Shown here: piece by piece, positions 16,728 to 29,600 of the stretch | Position numbering within the stretch: position 1 is the first letter of the stretch | Layout: every line of letters starts with the position of its first letter | IMG/VR virus record: IMGVR_UViG_3300025117_000031 | Coordinates: 1-64,000 of that record | Reading direction: 5' to 3' (one strand) | From: a virus | Length of the DNA stretch: 64,000 nucleotides | Notes under the pieces: generated by a model | What the model saw: only the letters and a program-made list of their open reading frames with translations | Databases searched by the model: none | What the model was told of the DNA's origin: nothing | Program-made: the position numbers and the translations under genes

Positions 16728-17258
16728 ATGGAAACCGATTATTTCTTTTATGGTCCGTTTTTTGGTGGTAGTCATGAATCTGGGCTACATAAGTTCCAAA
16801 GAAAATGTTATTACCACAATCACAGGGTTCAATGGGATTATCTCAATGAGACATGTTATATTTTAAAAGGCGAAAGTTTAGATAAAATGCGTTTTGATAA
16901 AGTAACAATTATAACAGATGCAGAATGGAAGATGAACTCTTTTTCCCAAGACACAAGAAATAAAATCGAAAAGATTATTGCCAAAAGAGTGTCAGAGACA
17001 AATAAAGTTTATGAGGCAATGAGAAACTTTGATATGTCAATTTACGAAAGAACTCCTTTTAGCGAAGAAAAGAATACAACAGTTAATCCTGTGGTCTTTC
17101 TATATGAAAACGAATGCACAGGAATAATGATACCTCTGGTAGAAGAGACTTACAATGTATTTTATAAAGACTCAAGGTTAAGAGAACCGATTGGAACTTT
17201 AATAGTTCCCGACCAGCAGCTATTAACGCATAGCGTTATGGAGCCACCAAGCAAATGA
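16728..17258 (+). CDS. Tandem family protein, member 5 (176 aa)
   Basis: TDYFFYGPFFGG at the start, FSQDTRNKIEKIIAKRV in the middle and TGIMIPLVEETYNVFYKD near the end: a recent duplicate of member 4. Its last four bases overlap the next start (ATGA), so translation is coupled. Confidence 0.7.
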   Translation: METDYFFYGPFFGGSHESGLHKFQRKCYYHNHRVQWDYLNETCYILKGESLDKMRFDKVTIITDAEWKMNSFSQDTRNKIEKIIAKRVSETNKVYEAMRNFDMSIYERTPFSEEKNTTVNPVVFLYENECTGIMIPLVEETYNVFYKDSRLREPIGTLIVPDQQLLTHSVMEPPSK

Positions 17259-17776
17259 CAGAAAACATCGCCAAGACAGAAAAAGAAAACGAAGAAAGCC
17301 TCGGCCACATATTTATTCCAATAGAAGAAAACAACGATAAAGCTAGAAGTTATATATTTCTTGACATTTTACAATACTTAATAAAATTCCTCCTCTTAAC
17401 ATCCTCCCAACAAGAAGAAGAAATAAGCGAAGGAATTAATCATCACCCAGTTGAATTGTGTTTAGACGTGGTGGATATTATTCTTTCCATTCAACAAAAA
17501 CAACTTCCCCAAGACATAAAAAATAAAATCGAACTAATCATAGCAACAAAGCTCTCAGAACAACATCCACTTTATAAAGAAAGCAATATCCCAATATCAG
17601 AAAGAACAGAAGAATTTAGAAACTCCAGTCATTCTAAAACAAAATCAATAGAACAACAGGTTTTTCTAAATTTCAATGAAGCCGTAGGTATTAAGATCCC
17701 ATTGGTAAAAGAAACATATGAAGTGCTCTATACTCTAAACAAAGAGTATGCGAAATATGTCGGCTTCTTGGTATAG
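17255..17776 (+). CDS. Tandem family protein, member 6 (173 aa)
   Basis: LGHIFIPIEE start, LPQDIKNKIELIIATKLSE centre, VGIKIPLVKETYEVLY near the C-terminus, ending YVGFLV as in member 7. Overlaps member 5 by ATGA. Confidence 0.7.
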   Translation: MTENIAKTEKENEESLGHIFIPIEENNDKARSYIFLDILQYLIKFLLLTSSQQEEEISEGINHHPVELCLDVVDIILSIQQKQLPQDIKNKIELIIATKLSEQHPLYKESNIPISERTEEFRNSSHSKTKSIEQQVFLNFNEAVGIKIPLVKETYEVLYTLNKEYAKYVGFLV

Positions 17777-17789
17777 AAAGGAGATAAAT

Positions 17790-18248
17790 ATGTCAGAAGA
17801 AACAGATTATCTATTTATCCCAATATTAACTAATTCTACTGCTGCTGCAGATTCAGTAAGCGCGGGCTTTATTTATTTTGTACTGTCTAATAAGCTGTAC
17901 GGATCAGTGTCGCAAAACTCAACATCTTCTTTTAAATGGGGTATAAAATCAAACAACGAAGATTATTATGACTTATTTTCACTGTTGTCCGTGGTTCTTT
18001 CCCAAGAAGAGAAAAATAAAATCAAATTAATCTCAGCCTTAAAACTATCAAAAATTCCTCCTCTTTATAAAGAAGACAAAGATTTAAACATTACAATACA
18101 TAATTGTCGTTCTCTAGAGAACTCTTCTTCCAACCTTAAATTAAAACCCTTTTCGTCTATAGGTTGTATGGTTCCCTTTACAGAATCTGTATATAGAATA
18201 TACACAACAAATAAAGAATATAAAAAGCATGTCGGCTTCCTGGTATAG
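17790..18248 (+). CDS. Tandem family protein, member 7 (152 aa)
   Basis: A strong AAAGGAGATAAAT ribosome site decides ATG 17790. TDYLFIPILTN start, LSQEEKNKIKLISALKLS centre and GCMVPFTESVYRIY near the end; the motif is the most eroded of the set. It ends HVGFLV like member 6. Confidence 0.7.
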   Translation: MSEETDYLFIPILTNSTAAADSVSAGFIYFVLSNKLYGSVSQNSTSSFKWGIKSNNEDYYDLFSLLSVVLSQEEKNKIKLISALKLSKIPPLYKEDKDLNITIHNCRSLENSSSNLKLKPFSSIGCMVPFTESVYRIYTTNKEYKKHVGFLV

Positions 18249-18966
18249 ACAAGACAATAAAACACAGAATAGATAATAGATAAAAATAATCAGATAAGCA
18301 CTCATTAGGATAGGGGGTACAGTATACAGCGTATACTACATATAATATCTTTTTAAATTTGGAAGAAGGCTGAGGAAAAGAAGAGAAGAATAAAAGAAAA
18401 CCTAAAGGATAAACGTGGGGGGGAGAAGGGAGCGGAGGTAGCGGGACGAATTAGCACCACGATACTGCCCAAAATTTGGCACCCCCTGTGACAAAATGTC
18501 ACACCATTCTCACCTTATTTTACTTGACAACTCCTTTTGGTTATGATATAGGGCCGATCCTTTAAAGTTGGCGAGTATATCACAAATAAATAGTAAGGTC
18601 AAGTGGTAATTTCTCGAAAAAGGTGAGAAAGGGATAAAAAATAATACTTGACATAGGATAAAAGTTAATGTACACTAGGTTGGTGGAGGGATATAGTAAA
18701 ACTGCTATATTGCAAAAACAAAGGGGTTTTATTCGATCTGTCCCTATTCAGAGATCATTTTTGTTGACTTGGGAAGATCCCATAGAGAAGTATAATAGTG
18801 GAGTATAGAATATTGGCAAGACAACAAAAAATAAGTTGACTTCTTGGGAAGAATCGTGGTATAAAGGCAGACATGGAACTGAGGTAAATGCGGAAAAAGA
18901 AGACAGACTATCTTCTTGCTAAAACCTCAGAACCTGCTTTAAGAGAACTAGTCATTCTTTTAAAGC
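18249..18966 (+). promoter_or_regulatory. Intergenic control region with palindromes and several promoters
   Basis: No convincing gene in about 720 bases. It holds GTATAC-AGC-GTATAC (18322-18336), TGTGACA-AAA-TGTCACA (18487-18503), and promoter-like pairs at 18524 (TTGACA-17-TATAGG), 18648 (TTGACA-17-TACACT) and 18836 (TTGACT-18-TATAAA). The last pair is repeated almost exactly at 19554. The palindromes look like repressor sites. A 33-codon frame from ATG 18889 has a GAGG site but runs into the tRNA, so I do not call it. Confidence 0.6.
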
Positions 18967-19040
18967 TTCCCGGTAGCTCAGCGGTCTAGAGCGGCCCCTT
19001 TAAGGGGGGCAGGTCCCAGGTTCGAATCCTGGCCGGGGAA
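18967..19040 (+). tRNA. tRNA, anticodon TAA (Leu codon UUA)
   Basis: Full cloverleaf: acceptor TTCCCGG with CCGGGGA (one G-U pair), D stem GCTC/GAGC, anticodon stem GCCCC/GGGGC with loop TTTAAGG, T arm CCAGG-TTCGAAT-CCTGG, discriminator A, no encoded CCA. The variable loop is only 5 bases, whereas bacterial tRNA-Leu has a long arm, so the charged amino acid is uncertain. It lies 125 bases behind the 18836 promoter. Confidence 0.85.
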
Positions 19041-19136
19041 TTGTGGAGACTGGGATAAAAATCCCTTGGGATAAAGAAGGTGAAAGCCCTTTCCTAGACC
19101 ACAAACGTTTTAATTTTGTTTGTCTTGGAGGAATAG

Positions 19137-19544
19137 ATGCGCAAGTACACACGTCCAGTTTATAATGGCTGTTCTCTCCAGGATTTAAAGGGTCTTGTTT
19201 TTGACAAGGTATATAAACGAGAGGAGAATCCGGCTCCGGAGTTTTCTAACGAAGCAATTGTCTTTGAGAATAAAGATGAAAAGTTTATTCTAACCCATTG
19301 GCAAGATTGTTGCGAATCTGTGGTAATTGAAGAAATTCATGGGGATTTGGAGGATTTGGCTGGTGCTTCTATTGTCCAGGCAGAAGAGGAATATAAAAAC
19401 GGGTCACAGAACGGCGGCGATCTTACGGAAACCTGGAGTTTTTATAAGTTTGCGACAATCAAGGGGTACGTTACCATTCGCTTTTATGGAACTTCAAACG
19501 GATATTATAGTGAAAGTGCAGGTTTGTTCAAGTTGGTGAGGTGA
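19137..19544 (+). CDS. DUF7448-like phage protein, 135 aa
   Basis: TTGGAGGAATAG ribosome site. The core HWQDCCESVVIEEIHGDLEDLAGASIVQAEEE is typical of a small phage family I know as DUF7448 (function unknown). It lies behind the tRNA and probably shares its transcript. Confidence 0.7.
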   Translation: MRKYTRPVYNGCSLQDLKGLVFDKVYKREENPAPEFSNEAIVFENKDEKFILTHWQDCCESVVIEEIHGDLEDLAGASIVQAEEEYKNGSQNGGDLTETWSFYKFATIKGYVTIRFYGTSNGYYSESAGLFKLVR

Positions 19545-19553
19545 TTATTTTTG

Positions 19554-19583
19554 TTGACTTGTTTGGAAGAATCGTGGTATAAG
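19554..19583 (+). promoter_or_regulatory. Promoter, repeat of the 18836 promoter
   Basis: TTGACT, 18 bases, TATAAG. The block TTGGAAGAATCGTGGTATAA matches 18845-18864 nearly base for base, so two RNA genes are under one control sequence. Confidence 0.75.
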
Positions 19584-19589
19584 GAAATA

Positions 19590-19820
19590 TATTAACCCCT
19601 GGAGGTGTTAGGCACATAGAGAAGAACCACAGGAAACTACGCCTGGAGAAAACAACTGCCTTGATACATCGGGCACCTCCTTTCTATGTTGTTGTTTTCT
19701 CATGGGGATTCTCAGTTCTCCGTTCGATTCGGAGCCGGGGAATAGGGGGTAAGTCCTCGGGGAAATGCTGGCCTCTCAAAAAGGCAGATGCACCACGAGT
19801 TTACTGCCCCCGACTTTTTT
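19590..19820 (+). ncRNA. Structured RNA carrying a 16S anti-Shine-Dalgarno tail sequence
   Basis: Runs from a promoter to GGGGG...CCCCC followed by T6. No reading frame is convincing. GGAGGTG at 19601-19607 pairs with CACCTCC at 19674-19680, and the latter continues as CACCTCCTTTCTA (19674-19686), identical to the 3' end of many 16S rRNAs. A perfect T-arm-like hairpin CTCCG-TTCGATT-CGGAG is at 19718-19734. Class unknown; ribosome or tRNA mimicry is inference. Confidence 0.6.
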
Positions 19821-20097
19821 ATTTGTTTGTCTTGCGAGATATATAAAAAGGATCATAAAGGAGGGTCCTAAGCTTGATGGACAATTAAATTATTTGATAA
19901 TGTACTAAAAAAGATTTCAAGTAAGGATTATTATTAACTCATTATTTCGGAAGGGACGGCCTATATGGCTGTCCTCTTCCCATTTGTCTGCCAATATATA
20001 AAAATAATTATACACACATATATATATACATATACCCACATCCAAGCGCGCATATATAATATAGTCAGAATTCGGCCAAGACAGAAAAAAATATATC

Positions 20098-20126
20098 TTG
20101 ACTCTTGCCAAGATCTCAGGTATAGT
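20098..20126 (+). promoter_or_regulatory. Promoter
   Basis: TTGACT, 17 bases, TATAGT, with an AT-rich tract upstream. No gene of normal size follows for 460 bases, only the GC-rich RNA. Confidence 0.75.
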
Positions 20127-20132
20127 CCTCTT

Positions 20133-20446
20133 AACACTTATTAGCAAGCTACGGCACGAGGAGGATAAGTAAAAAGAATGGAACCTTGGTAGAAAGCTTA
20201 AAGATTTCTTGGGGATTAGATCGTAAGGCATGAGGCTTACTTGTTAGGTTCTGGGGATTGTTTGGGTTGGATCTCGGCGGGAACGCGGCTCCACGGGGGT
20301 GCGTTAAGACGCTATCTCCCTGAGCGACAGCCCCCGCCGAATGGGCGAAAGACGCTGGCTTCCCCAGCCGGCCTCGGACGCCAAGTGCCGCCGCCCTCTT
20401 GTCGTCTGGCCTGACAGCCTAAGGACGACAATGGCGGCGGTTTCTT
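20133..20446 (+). ncRNA. Large GC-rich structured RNA
   Basis: About 310 nt. CGGCGGG at 20273 pairs with CCCGCCG at 20333 around an internal hairpin-rich stretch, and CCGCCGCC...GGCGGCGG (20387-20438) with an inner GTCGTC/GACGAC forms a long terminator-like hairpin followed by TTTCTTTTTC. A GAGGAGGA site precedes a four-codon frame (MEPW). GC content is far above the flanks. Not a class I can name. Confidence 0.55.
20387..20446 (+). terminator. Long terminator hairpin
   Basis: Eight-bp GC stem CCGCCGCC/GGCGGCGG extended by GTCGTC/GACGAC, then a T-rich tail. It closes the RNA begun near 20133. Confidence 0.6.
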
Positions 20447-20475
20447 TTTCTTCTCTTGGGATAACGGCTAATGGA

Positions 20476-20512
20476 TTATCATGTATGGTACAAAATGTAC
20501 CATACATGATAA
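20476..20512. repeat. Perfect 16-bp inverted repeat
   Basis: TTATCATGTATGGTAC, AAAAT, then the exact reverse complement. No T run follows, so it is more likely a protein-binding site or cruciform than a terminator. It is followed by CATATGGTCA, a block also seen near 22970 and 23500 ahead of promoters. Confidence 0.75.
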
Positions 20513-20597
20513 CATATGGTCACTTATCTTGGACGGTCAAACAAAAGCACCCATATATTAGTAGTCAGAAAAAAAGACAGGCAAACAAAAAAAGAGA

Positions 20598-20626
20598 TTG
20601 ACGCTTCAATTTAAACTTGTTAAGAT
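20598..20626 (+). promoter_or_regulatory. Promoter now facing an antisense HNH gene
   Basis: TTGACG, 17 bases, TAAGAT. About 60 bases around it match the promoter of the 23105 gene (AGAGATTGAC.CTTCAATTTA, then CCAAAGAATCGAAC). Here an AGAGGAGAAAG site follows but no sense gene, only the minus-strand HNH gene, suggesting that the original gene was replaced. Confidence 0.6.
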
Positions 20627-23600
20627 GTCCAAAGAATCGAACGAACCACCAGAGGAGAAAGCTTATATATTTTCTTCTTCAGTGCCCCAATGTAACTTCC
20701 TGTGGCAATTAGAGCAGAGAAGAATACATTTTTTTGTTTCTTCCATAAGTTCTTCCATTCTTTTGTTACGATTAGCACAGATAGAGAAGGTTTTCGTTTT
20801 GGGGTCTACATGATGAAAATCATAGATTGATACATGTGGATCGTTATTCCCGCAATGTTGACATTTTCCGCCAAGAAGAGAAATTAAAATTTGTTTCTTT
20901 TGTTTCCAGCGTTCCGATATTTCTTTTCTATAACAAGAAATACACTTCCTTTCGTTCTTATAAAAGAATTCTGGGCTATTAAGAGTTTTATTACAAAGAA
21001 CACAAGTTTTTTGTTTTGGTTCTGGGATGGATTCTTTTTGAATCCTCAAAAGACTAAGACGCTCTTTAAGACAGTCTGGACAATACTTTCTTTTTTTCTT
21101 GCTTGTTCGTTTGAATTTCTTTTGACAAGCAATACAAGTACAAAGCTTGAAGTCTTCAGGATATTGTTTGTTATTTAAAAACAAAGCTTTGCATCTTCTA
21201 GAACAGAAATGTTCTTCGCTTCTCTTTGCTTGAGAAGGAATAAGATAAAAAGTCTTTGTGCAATAACTGCAGGTGGTTCTTGGGGTTTTGTCTTTGTAGT
21301 AGTTGTTTCTACACTCATGCGAACAGAAAAAGTGTTTGTTATTATAGACACGAGAGTTCTTTCTAAGGAATTCCTTTGAGCAGTTATCACAAACTAATAA
21401 TTTCATTGTATTTATCTCTCCTGTCCTAACTAGTGCCACGGTTAACCAAAAACTTAAAAATCTTTGTTGACTTTCAAAACGGTTTGGTGTATTATCTGTT
21501 TTGTTGGGATGAAGAAAACCGAAAGAAAACAAAGGAGTACAAAGCAATGGCACACGGAATTATGGCAGAAGATACACTTTTTTTTAATCTCCTCAACGGA
21601 AAGCCATGGCATGGCCTTGGCACCGGGGTCGATGGTCTGGTGACGGTCCAGGACGCGATCCGGCTGGCCAACCTCGGCTGGACGGTGAGCAAGCGGGATC
21701 TCTTCCTGGCCAGCGGCACCAAGCTCGAAAACAACTTCGCCATCGTTCGCGACGACATCAACCTGCCGCTCGGCGTTGTCAAGGGGCGTTACCAGATCTT
21801 GCAAAACACCGAGGCTTTCGGTGTGATCGATCAGATGATGTTGCAGGGCGAGGCCCGCATCGACACGGCCGGCTCGCTCTTCAACGGGGCGCGCACTTGG
21901 ATGCTGGTCGAGTTGTCCGAAGCCCTGAAGATCGGCGACGACAAGGTTCTGCCTCACATGATGGTGTCCACGACCCACGACGGGACCGGCGCGGTGTGGG
22001 CGCTTCTCACCGGGACGCGAGTTGTGTGCATGAATACGCTCCGGATGGCGGTCCACGGGGCCAAGCGGGAGCACAAGGTCCGGATTCCGCATGTCGGCAA
22101 CATGGAGGCCAAGATCCGCGAGGCTATGGTTACCCTGGGTGTGGCCAAGGACTACTTCGCGGCGCTCCAGGCCCAGGCCGAGAGCATGATGCGCAGCCCG
22201 ATCACTGAGATTCAGATGCAAGCCCTTGTCGAGGGGATTTTCCCCACGACCAAGGACGAGAGCGAGAAGGTCCCGACCCGCACCCTGAACATGCGGCAGA
22301 CTGTCACGGATCTGTTCCAGACTGGCGGCATGGGTCTCGACGCCTATCGCGGCACCGCCTGGGGAGCCTACCAGGCCGTGGTCGAGTACGTGGATCACCA
22401 CAGCACGCTCAAGGGCCAGGACGGACCCGAGGCCAATGATCGCCGCCTGGATCATATCTTCTTCTCTGGTCGGGGCCAGGATATGAAAGACAAGGCGCAG
22501 AGCATCCTGGAGAGCATCATGGATGCCAGCGTCAACGTCCACCCCGTCACCGTCCCCGCCTGATCTTCCTAAGCTACTTAAGACTTGAACTGTAAATTCG
22601 TTGGTCAACACGACTGCTGACAGATGAAACAACGAATTTGTAAAAAAAGTCAACATATTTCGCTTCGTGTGCTATATTTATAGCATGTCGAAGTTTCGTA
22701 CTACGACGTATGAAAGAACCGCCGCCTTGGCGGGGATAGCCTGCTGTCAAGAAAGCTCTGGCTCTAGTCGTAAGACCAGAACGAAACTTTCTCTTGGGCA
22801 GGAATCGAGCAGCCGTGTTAGCTAAAGAGTTCATGGTTTAAGTCTCGAATGGGAAGATAAATAAAAAAACAACCTGCAAGACCGGGCGCCCAATGGCCCG
22901 GCATTTAAATATATATAAAAATACATATACATAAATATACATTAAAAATACATATACATAAATATACATATATGGTCACGTATTGCATAGCATCGAATAA
23001 ATCGGCAAGGCAAACAAAAAAAAAGAGATTGACACTTCAATTTAGATTTGATAGACTGCCCAAAGAATCGAACAGACAAGGCAAGAAAAAGAAAAGAGGA
23101 CGCCATGACAAAGACAGAAAAGCAAGAACAGCTCCAGGCATCTCGCAAGAGACTCGAAAGCCTTGTGTCACCTGGACAGCGCATTTTCGCAAGGTACGAG
23201 TCGCGGTCCCGTTCTGGAATGTATCGAACCGTGCGCCTGTATGTGATTCAAGGTGAGGATTTGATCAACATCACAGGAGCAGTGGCAACGGTTCTGGCAT
23301 GGCGCTACGACAGACGCCATGAGGCAATCGGTTATAAAGGTTGCGGGTTTTCTGCAACAGACGAAGCGGTCATGGACCTGAGTCTTGCGCTTTTTAATAA
23401 CGCATATGCTCTTCAATGCTGCACGTTCTGAGCAAGGCAAAGAAAAAAACAAGGACTAGGACAAACCATAGGACAGAAGAGATGGCGTTGTAGTGCAACA
23501 TATGGTCATGGAGGCTAAACAAATAGACACATATATATAGAGACAATAAAAACATGTTGGTTGTCGGATTTTTATTGACTGTCAATTTAAATTCGTGTAG

Positions 23601-26600
23601 AGTGGTTTCATTGCACGAAGAAAACAAACAGTCAAACAACAGTAGGAGACACAGGCAATGACAACCAACAATGCGCTTCAGGATAAGGTTTCTTCTCTTC
23701 AAGCACAGGCAGCAGAACTTCAGGCGAAGGCAAATGAAATTCAGGCATCATTGATGGTTTATACCTCGTCTGCCGCTTTTGTGGCAGCCGTCAAGAAGGA
23801 CAAGGAAATTAACGACATCTGCTGGAACGAAAAGATCGGCGTTCTTCATACCTACGGTGGCAACGATTTTTTGAACGCCACCCCAAAGGAGCTGTTTGGC
23901 AACAGGATTCCTGCGGTCCCTGCGGTTCCTTCCTGTCCTGCTGGAGCATGTTCCGATTGTCGGGAAGGGTACGAAGAGATTATTCTGAGCTTGGTGAAAG
24001 ATAAGGCCAATTGGATGATGGAAGAAGGATGGTGGACCGGCCATGTCCACTGTGTGAAGCTTCGCAGGCTTGTTGTTGAGAAAGTTGGAGGGGAGAGAAA
24101 TTTCTCGCAAGGTAGATATAGTGCGACTCTCCGTCGCTTGGTTAACCGGCAGTGTTTGGAACAGGATGGTCGCTCACTCAACACATCTTATAAGATCAAA
24201 AACGGCTAGATCTGTGTCTGTACCTCATCCTTCCTTCTGCCCTTCCCCGTTAGTCCCGTCTAGATCATGTGAGATAGCCTGATCTGATCTCGCCAAGAAA
24301 GAAAAAGAATTGAGAGATCTCGCGGAGTTAGGGCAAGAGAAGAAAAAAGATCTAGACCCTGGGCCACGAACCGATCTAAGTTTCCTGGACAGTCAAACAA
24401 CGGTTCTAACCAAGGGGAGAAAAAACAAATGAACCGCAACGCTCTTCTCGCCTCGCTCCGTTCCCAGATCACTCCTCGTGCATTGGTCCTGGCTGGCGTC
24501 TTTGACACGCTGTGTCTGGTGGCAATCGTGGTGGCGATCCTGGTCTCGTGCCTGTCTTGACAAGACACAAAAAAAGAAAGAGGTATATATATGAACACCC
24601 AGATCAACGCTCAGCGACTTCTGCCCGCGCCTCGCCAGCCTAAGGCTCTGCTCTACCCTGCCCGGCAGCCCGTGTCCGTCCGCCTGGCCATGCGTCGACG
24701 CGAAGATAACAGCCGCGTCACATGGGCTGGCTTGCCTCTGGCTGAGCTGGCTTCCAGGGTCGGCCGCTACGCCATGGCACTGGACAGCGACGGCAGCTCA
24801 ACCGATCTGTGGCGCTTTTGCGATGGGAGCGCGATGACTCGCGACGTGTTGGGAGTGCTGGCGTTCTGGCGCAGCGCGTCGGACGTCGACGTCGAGATCC
24901 TGGCCAGCGAATAGTCGCAAGGCAAGAAAAAGAAAATGGCGAGACAGGGGGGGGACCCCTCCCCCCTCCCCTCCCTCCCCCGCCCGGGATCTATGTCTCC
25001 GGGGATCGGCCAAGCATCAGGAGGGAGCTATACCCGTTTCCCATACGGGGATAATTTTTACACAGATCCGTCCCCTTCTGCCGTCCTCTTCTGCCTTCTG
25101 GCTTCAGCAAAGTTCACAGCTAGCTCACAATAAGATTAAATAAAGTATCACATATCCCGCGCCCTCGCACCCACAATATCCCACATTGTCTTAAAAAAAA
25201 GATCATGTTCCGCCTTTTTTGAAGAATTCCGGAGGTTTCTTGGCGAATTTGAAAAAAAGATATGGATGTCATGGGACGGAAAAATCCGGGGGAATATTTT
25301 GGTATAGATTGCCCAAGGAGGGATGGCAAGGAAGAAAATATAAAAAAGAAGTATATTCCCCTTCGTATGTTATATTTATAGTATGTCGAAGTTTCGTACT
25401 ACGACCCATGAAAGAACCGCCGCCCTGGCGGGGATAGCCTGCTGTCAAGAAAGCTCTGGTTCTGGCCTTGCGGCGAGAACGAAACTTTCTCATGGGCAGG
25501 AATCGAGCAATCATGTTAACTAAGGAGTTCATGGTTTAAGTCTCGAAGGGGAAAAGAGCTATTTATTAGGGCAATGCCAAGAGAGGCAAAAGGAATAAAA
25601 TAAATGAAGAATAAGGCTCTTTATAGATTAATAAAAGAAGAGTGCGAGGACGTATTCACAAATAAAAATAAAAAGGCTTCTCTTGCCCCTGTTTCGGAAG
25701 AGTTTGAGCCCGAGAGAAAGAAATCTTTTGATGAGAATCGTTGCAATGATGTTGCTTCGAAGGTTTTAAAGATTGCTCGAGATAAGCTTCCCAAGATTCA
25801 GGTTGGCCTGAAGAGGGAAAGCACCAGCAAGCCTTTGATGTCCAATGGCAGTCTTTCTTATTATTATCCTGTGAAAGATGGAACCGAAAACGATAACGAT
25901 TTCTTTTTGGATCTTTATTTGGGAGATTTTGAAGGAAGGCCAAATCCAAGAGTTTTATGGGTTTGTTTAACGCATGGGGACAAGAGCGTTGCTGCTGTGG
26001 ATAAGACAACTGCTCCAACGAGACTTGGAACGAAAGCTCCTGGTTCTAGTTATTCTCATGATGAAAAGACGGAAAAGGGTTGTTTAAAGTTTATCTCTTC
26101 GGAATCAAATTTTGAGATTGCAGCAAAGGTTGCCGAAGAAGTTATGAAAATTATTCCATTTGGGAAATAAACCTAACCCAGCTTTGGCGGTTTGCTTCTT
26201 GGTTCGTCTTGATATGCTTTTGTTAAATCTTCTGCGCATTCTTTGCAAATATATCTCAGATAGAAATATTTATTCTTTTTTGTTTCTGGGATGTAGTTAA
26301 CTTCAAAAGAAAAGAATCTGATTATGAGTTTATTGCAAATTTCGCATCTTGGAAAAGCCTTTGTTGTAAGCACTCTGGGAATCGGACCAGGATTAAATTC
26401 ATCGCAGACGTATTCTGGACGCTCTTCTGTGCAGCGGTAGAAGCACCCGTCTTTCCCATCTTTGAATGGAGGCAAGGACTTCATTTTATCTTCCTATTTC
26501 GTCTCAAGAGCCAATCAAAACAATTGTCATAATCGTAGTATGACTTTTCGCCCTTTCCTTTACAGCTTGGATAGAAGTAACCGAAGCCGTTATAGCTATC

Positions 26601-29600
26601 TATCAAATCCCACAAAACTTTAAAATTAAAATATTTCATTCCTTCGGGAGGTAGCTCAATATCGTTTGGGGCTTCTTCCATTGGCTTTAATGCTATACGG
26701 CAAACAAGTCTTTTACGACTAATCTTTGCGTATGTTGTATAAGCGGTTTTTCCCTTTGCATCGGGTTCGTTTCCAAGAGGATAAATTTTTGTTGTCTTTG
26801 GCATTTTATTCCTCTGAGAGCGGAGACCAAGAAAGTATAATAGAGTTGTTTGCAAAATCTTCTTTTAACACATATCCCAAAGTCTGAAGGTTTAGCAAAC
26901 AAGCTTTGAATTCATCATCTGATAGTCTACAATATTCGAAATGTTCAAGAACAATAAAATTCTTCCCACCTTTTGCAGCTTGCAGTATTCTTTCTTCCAT
27001 CATTTTTTCAATTGCAATATATGTTCTCTCGGCCGCTTGTTTTGCTGTAAACATTTTACAACCTCATTCCTTCGAATTCTTCTTCGCAGACAAGTTGTTC
27101 CAACATATAAAAAAATTCGGGGGAAGAACGAATCAGCTTAAAAAGTGGATTATCATCTAATTGTGAATAAAACTCCATGAAAGGATATTTTAGAGAGGGA
27201 TAAAGATAAAAAACGTCTTCTATATTTCTATTGTCTTCAAACTGAGACCAGTTAAAAGTTGGGCTTATTTCGTCAAAAAAATCTTTCCAAACTTTAACTT
27301 TATTTTTTGTTTCTACAGAAGGGTCAAATAAGTCTTCCGCAGAGATTGCTTTAAGTTTTTCGCTTTTGTTTTGGTAATAGGCTTCATATAGAAGGAAATC
27401 AATAAAAGAAGCGAGAGGAACGTTGCCTTTTCGTTGATTATTGTCGTCAAATATGGCTTCATAAACGGCAGAGTATAAAGAATCCAAATTTTCGTGTTTC
27501 TTTAGAAAAAACTGTTCTTTGAAGAGACAGAGAATTTCAAAGTTACTTACTTCTGTCTCACTGCAGTATCCTTCTTTCTTCAGAAGTTCAAACCACTTTT
27601 CGTTAACTTCTTTAGTATCGAATTCGAGCCACCGAAGATAATCATCAACAACACAGAACATTTTTCGAAGGTCTTCTAGAGCATAACTGTTTTTCATTTT
27701 GTTTCCTTTTTCTTGTCCAAATTCCATTTCTTGACGACTTCTGGCATTTCTTTGTTATAGTGGTCGGGGTTATGTTGATAAAGAATCTTCACGACCTCAA
27801 CATGGCCTTTTTCCGAAGCCCGTCGGATGGCAAGGTTGTTATCGGCCGTTGGATCAACCCTCTTGTCGGAAAGAAGAATCTTCACGACCTCAACATGGCC
27901 GTTTGCCGAAGCCCATCGGATGGCATAGTTGTCATCGGCCGTTGGATCAACCCTCTTGTCGGAAAGAAGAATCTTCACGACCTCAACATGGCCTTTTGCC
28001 GAAGCCAATTGGATGGCAGTGTTGTCATCGGCCGTTGGATCAATCCTCTTGTCGGAAAGAAGAATCTTCACGACCTCAACATGGCCGTTTGCCGAAGCCA
28101 CTCGGATGGCAGCGTTGTCATCGGCCGTTGGATCGAACACATCCATCGACAGAATTAAAGCCGCTTCCTTGTCTTTGCCTTTATTGCAAAGCTCCCAAAA
28201 AAGCCGCTCTCCTCTGTTTTGTTCTCTTTCCATTTCGGCCGAGGATAACAAAAATAAAAGAAGATGTCAAGCTTTTTGTTATTTATGCTATATTTATTCC
28301 AAGGAGAGGAAAACAATGACACTTATGCAATTTCTTTTTAAATTTGGTTGGGTTGTAAAATATTGGTATTCTTGGACGCAAACTTTGTCCCCAAAAGACA
28401 AAAGAACTCCGATCAGGAGCGATTATACTTCATTTAACGAAATCGAGCAAGAGTTTAATAAACTAAGATATCAACACGATCCAGAGTTGGGAGGAGTCAA
28501 GTTTGATAACATTCATCATCCCCAACATACCTATTGGCTTGCTCTAAACAGGCAAGGGAAAAACGATTTATCTTCCCACACTTTAAACGAAGAAACAACA
28601 GGTGGGGATTGCGACGATTCAACAAGCTTGTGGTGTGCGGCTTTGTTTAAAAATAAAGACAAGCTGGGGATTAAAGAAGTTTGGTTTGGGATAACTCATT
28701 ACAAAATGAAGAACGGACAAACTCCGTCTCATGCTGTGTGTGTGTTCCGAGACAGAGAAAATAAAGTTGCTCATGTGGGAAATTGGTACGGCAACTCTCC
28801 GCAATATGTTGATTCAGGAATGGATATTAAAGCCGGATTGAGATATTTTGCAATTCAGAATGAATACGAGTATCTTGCTGGTTCTTTGATTAAAATTGAT
28901 AAACTTACAAAAGATGATCGTCTTGTATTTGGGAAATTCCTCAACGTTCCTTTATTTTAATAATGTATTTGGGAAGTTTAACAGTATTCTTCAACGTTCT
29001 TTTATTTTAATAATCCACTTCGTTTTCTTTTTTTATCTCTTCTCGATAAGACTGATAGACAAACTCTTTGATATATTCTTTTTCGTCTTCGGAGAAAGAA
29101 AACTCAAAATTGTTTTGAATTCTTTCTTCTATCTTGGGAAGAACTTCATCAAGATAAAAAGTAATATGTTCTTTGTTTTTAATGTCTTTTGCTGAAAGAT
29201 TTACAGTGTGTGTTAGATAAACAAATCCGACTTCAAATTCGCAAAAAGTTTCTTTACGATGCAGGTGTTTACGAGGATAAATAGTGACTGAGACTTTCTT
29301 TCCTTCCTCAGATATAAAGTCTAAACAAAAACGTCTTGTTCCCCATGCGGACCATTGAGAAAAACAATCCTTAATTATTATCTTATGAAAAAGAAGTCTC
29401 ATTTAGGTTATCCAATAATTGTATTCATGTTCTTTATAATCTTTAGTCTCTCTTCCATGTCTTTCCAGTGTTTGTCAATCTGTTCCGCCATTCCCACAAT
29501 TTCTAAATAAGACTGATGAACATACTCTTTAATGTAACATCTTTCGTCTTCGGAAAAGGAAAAATCAAAATCTCTTTTTATTTTTTCTTCTATTGTTGGA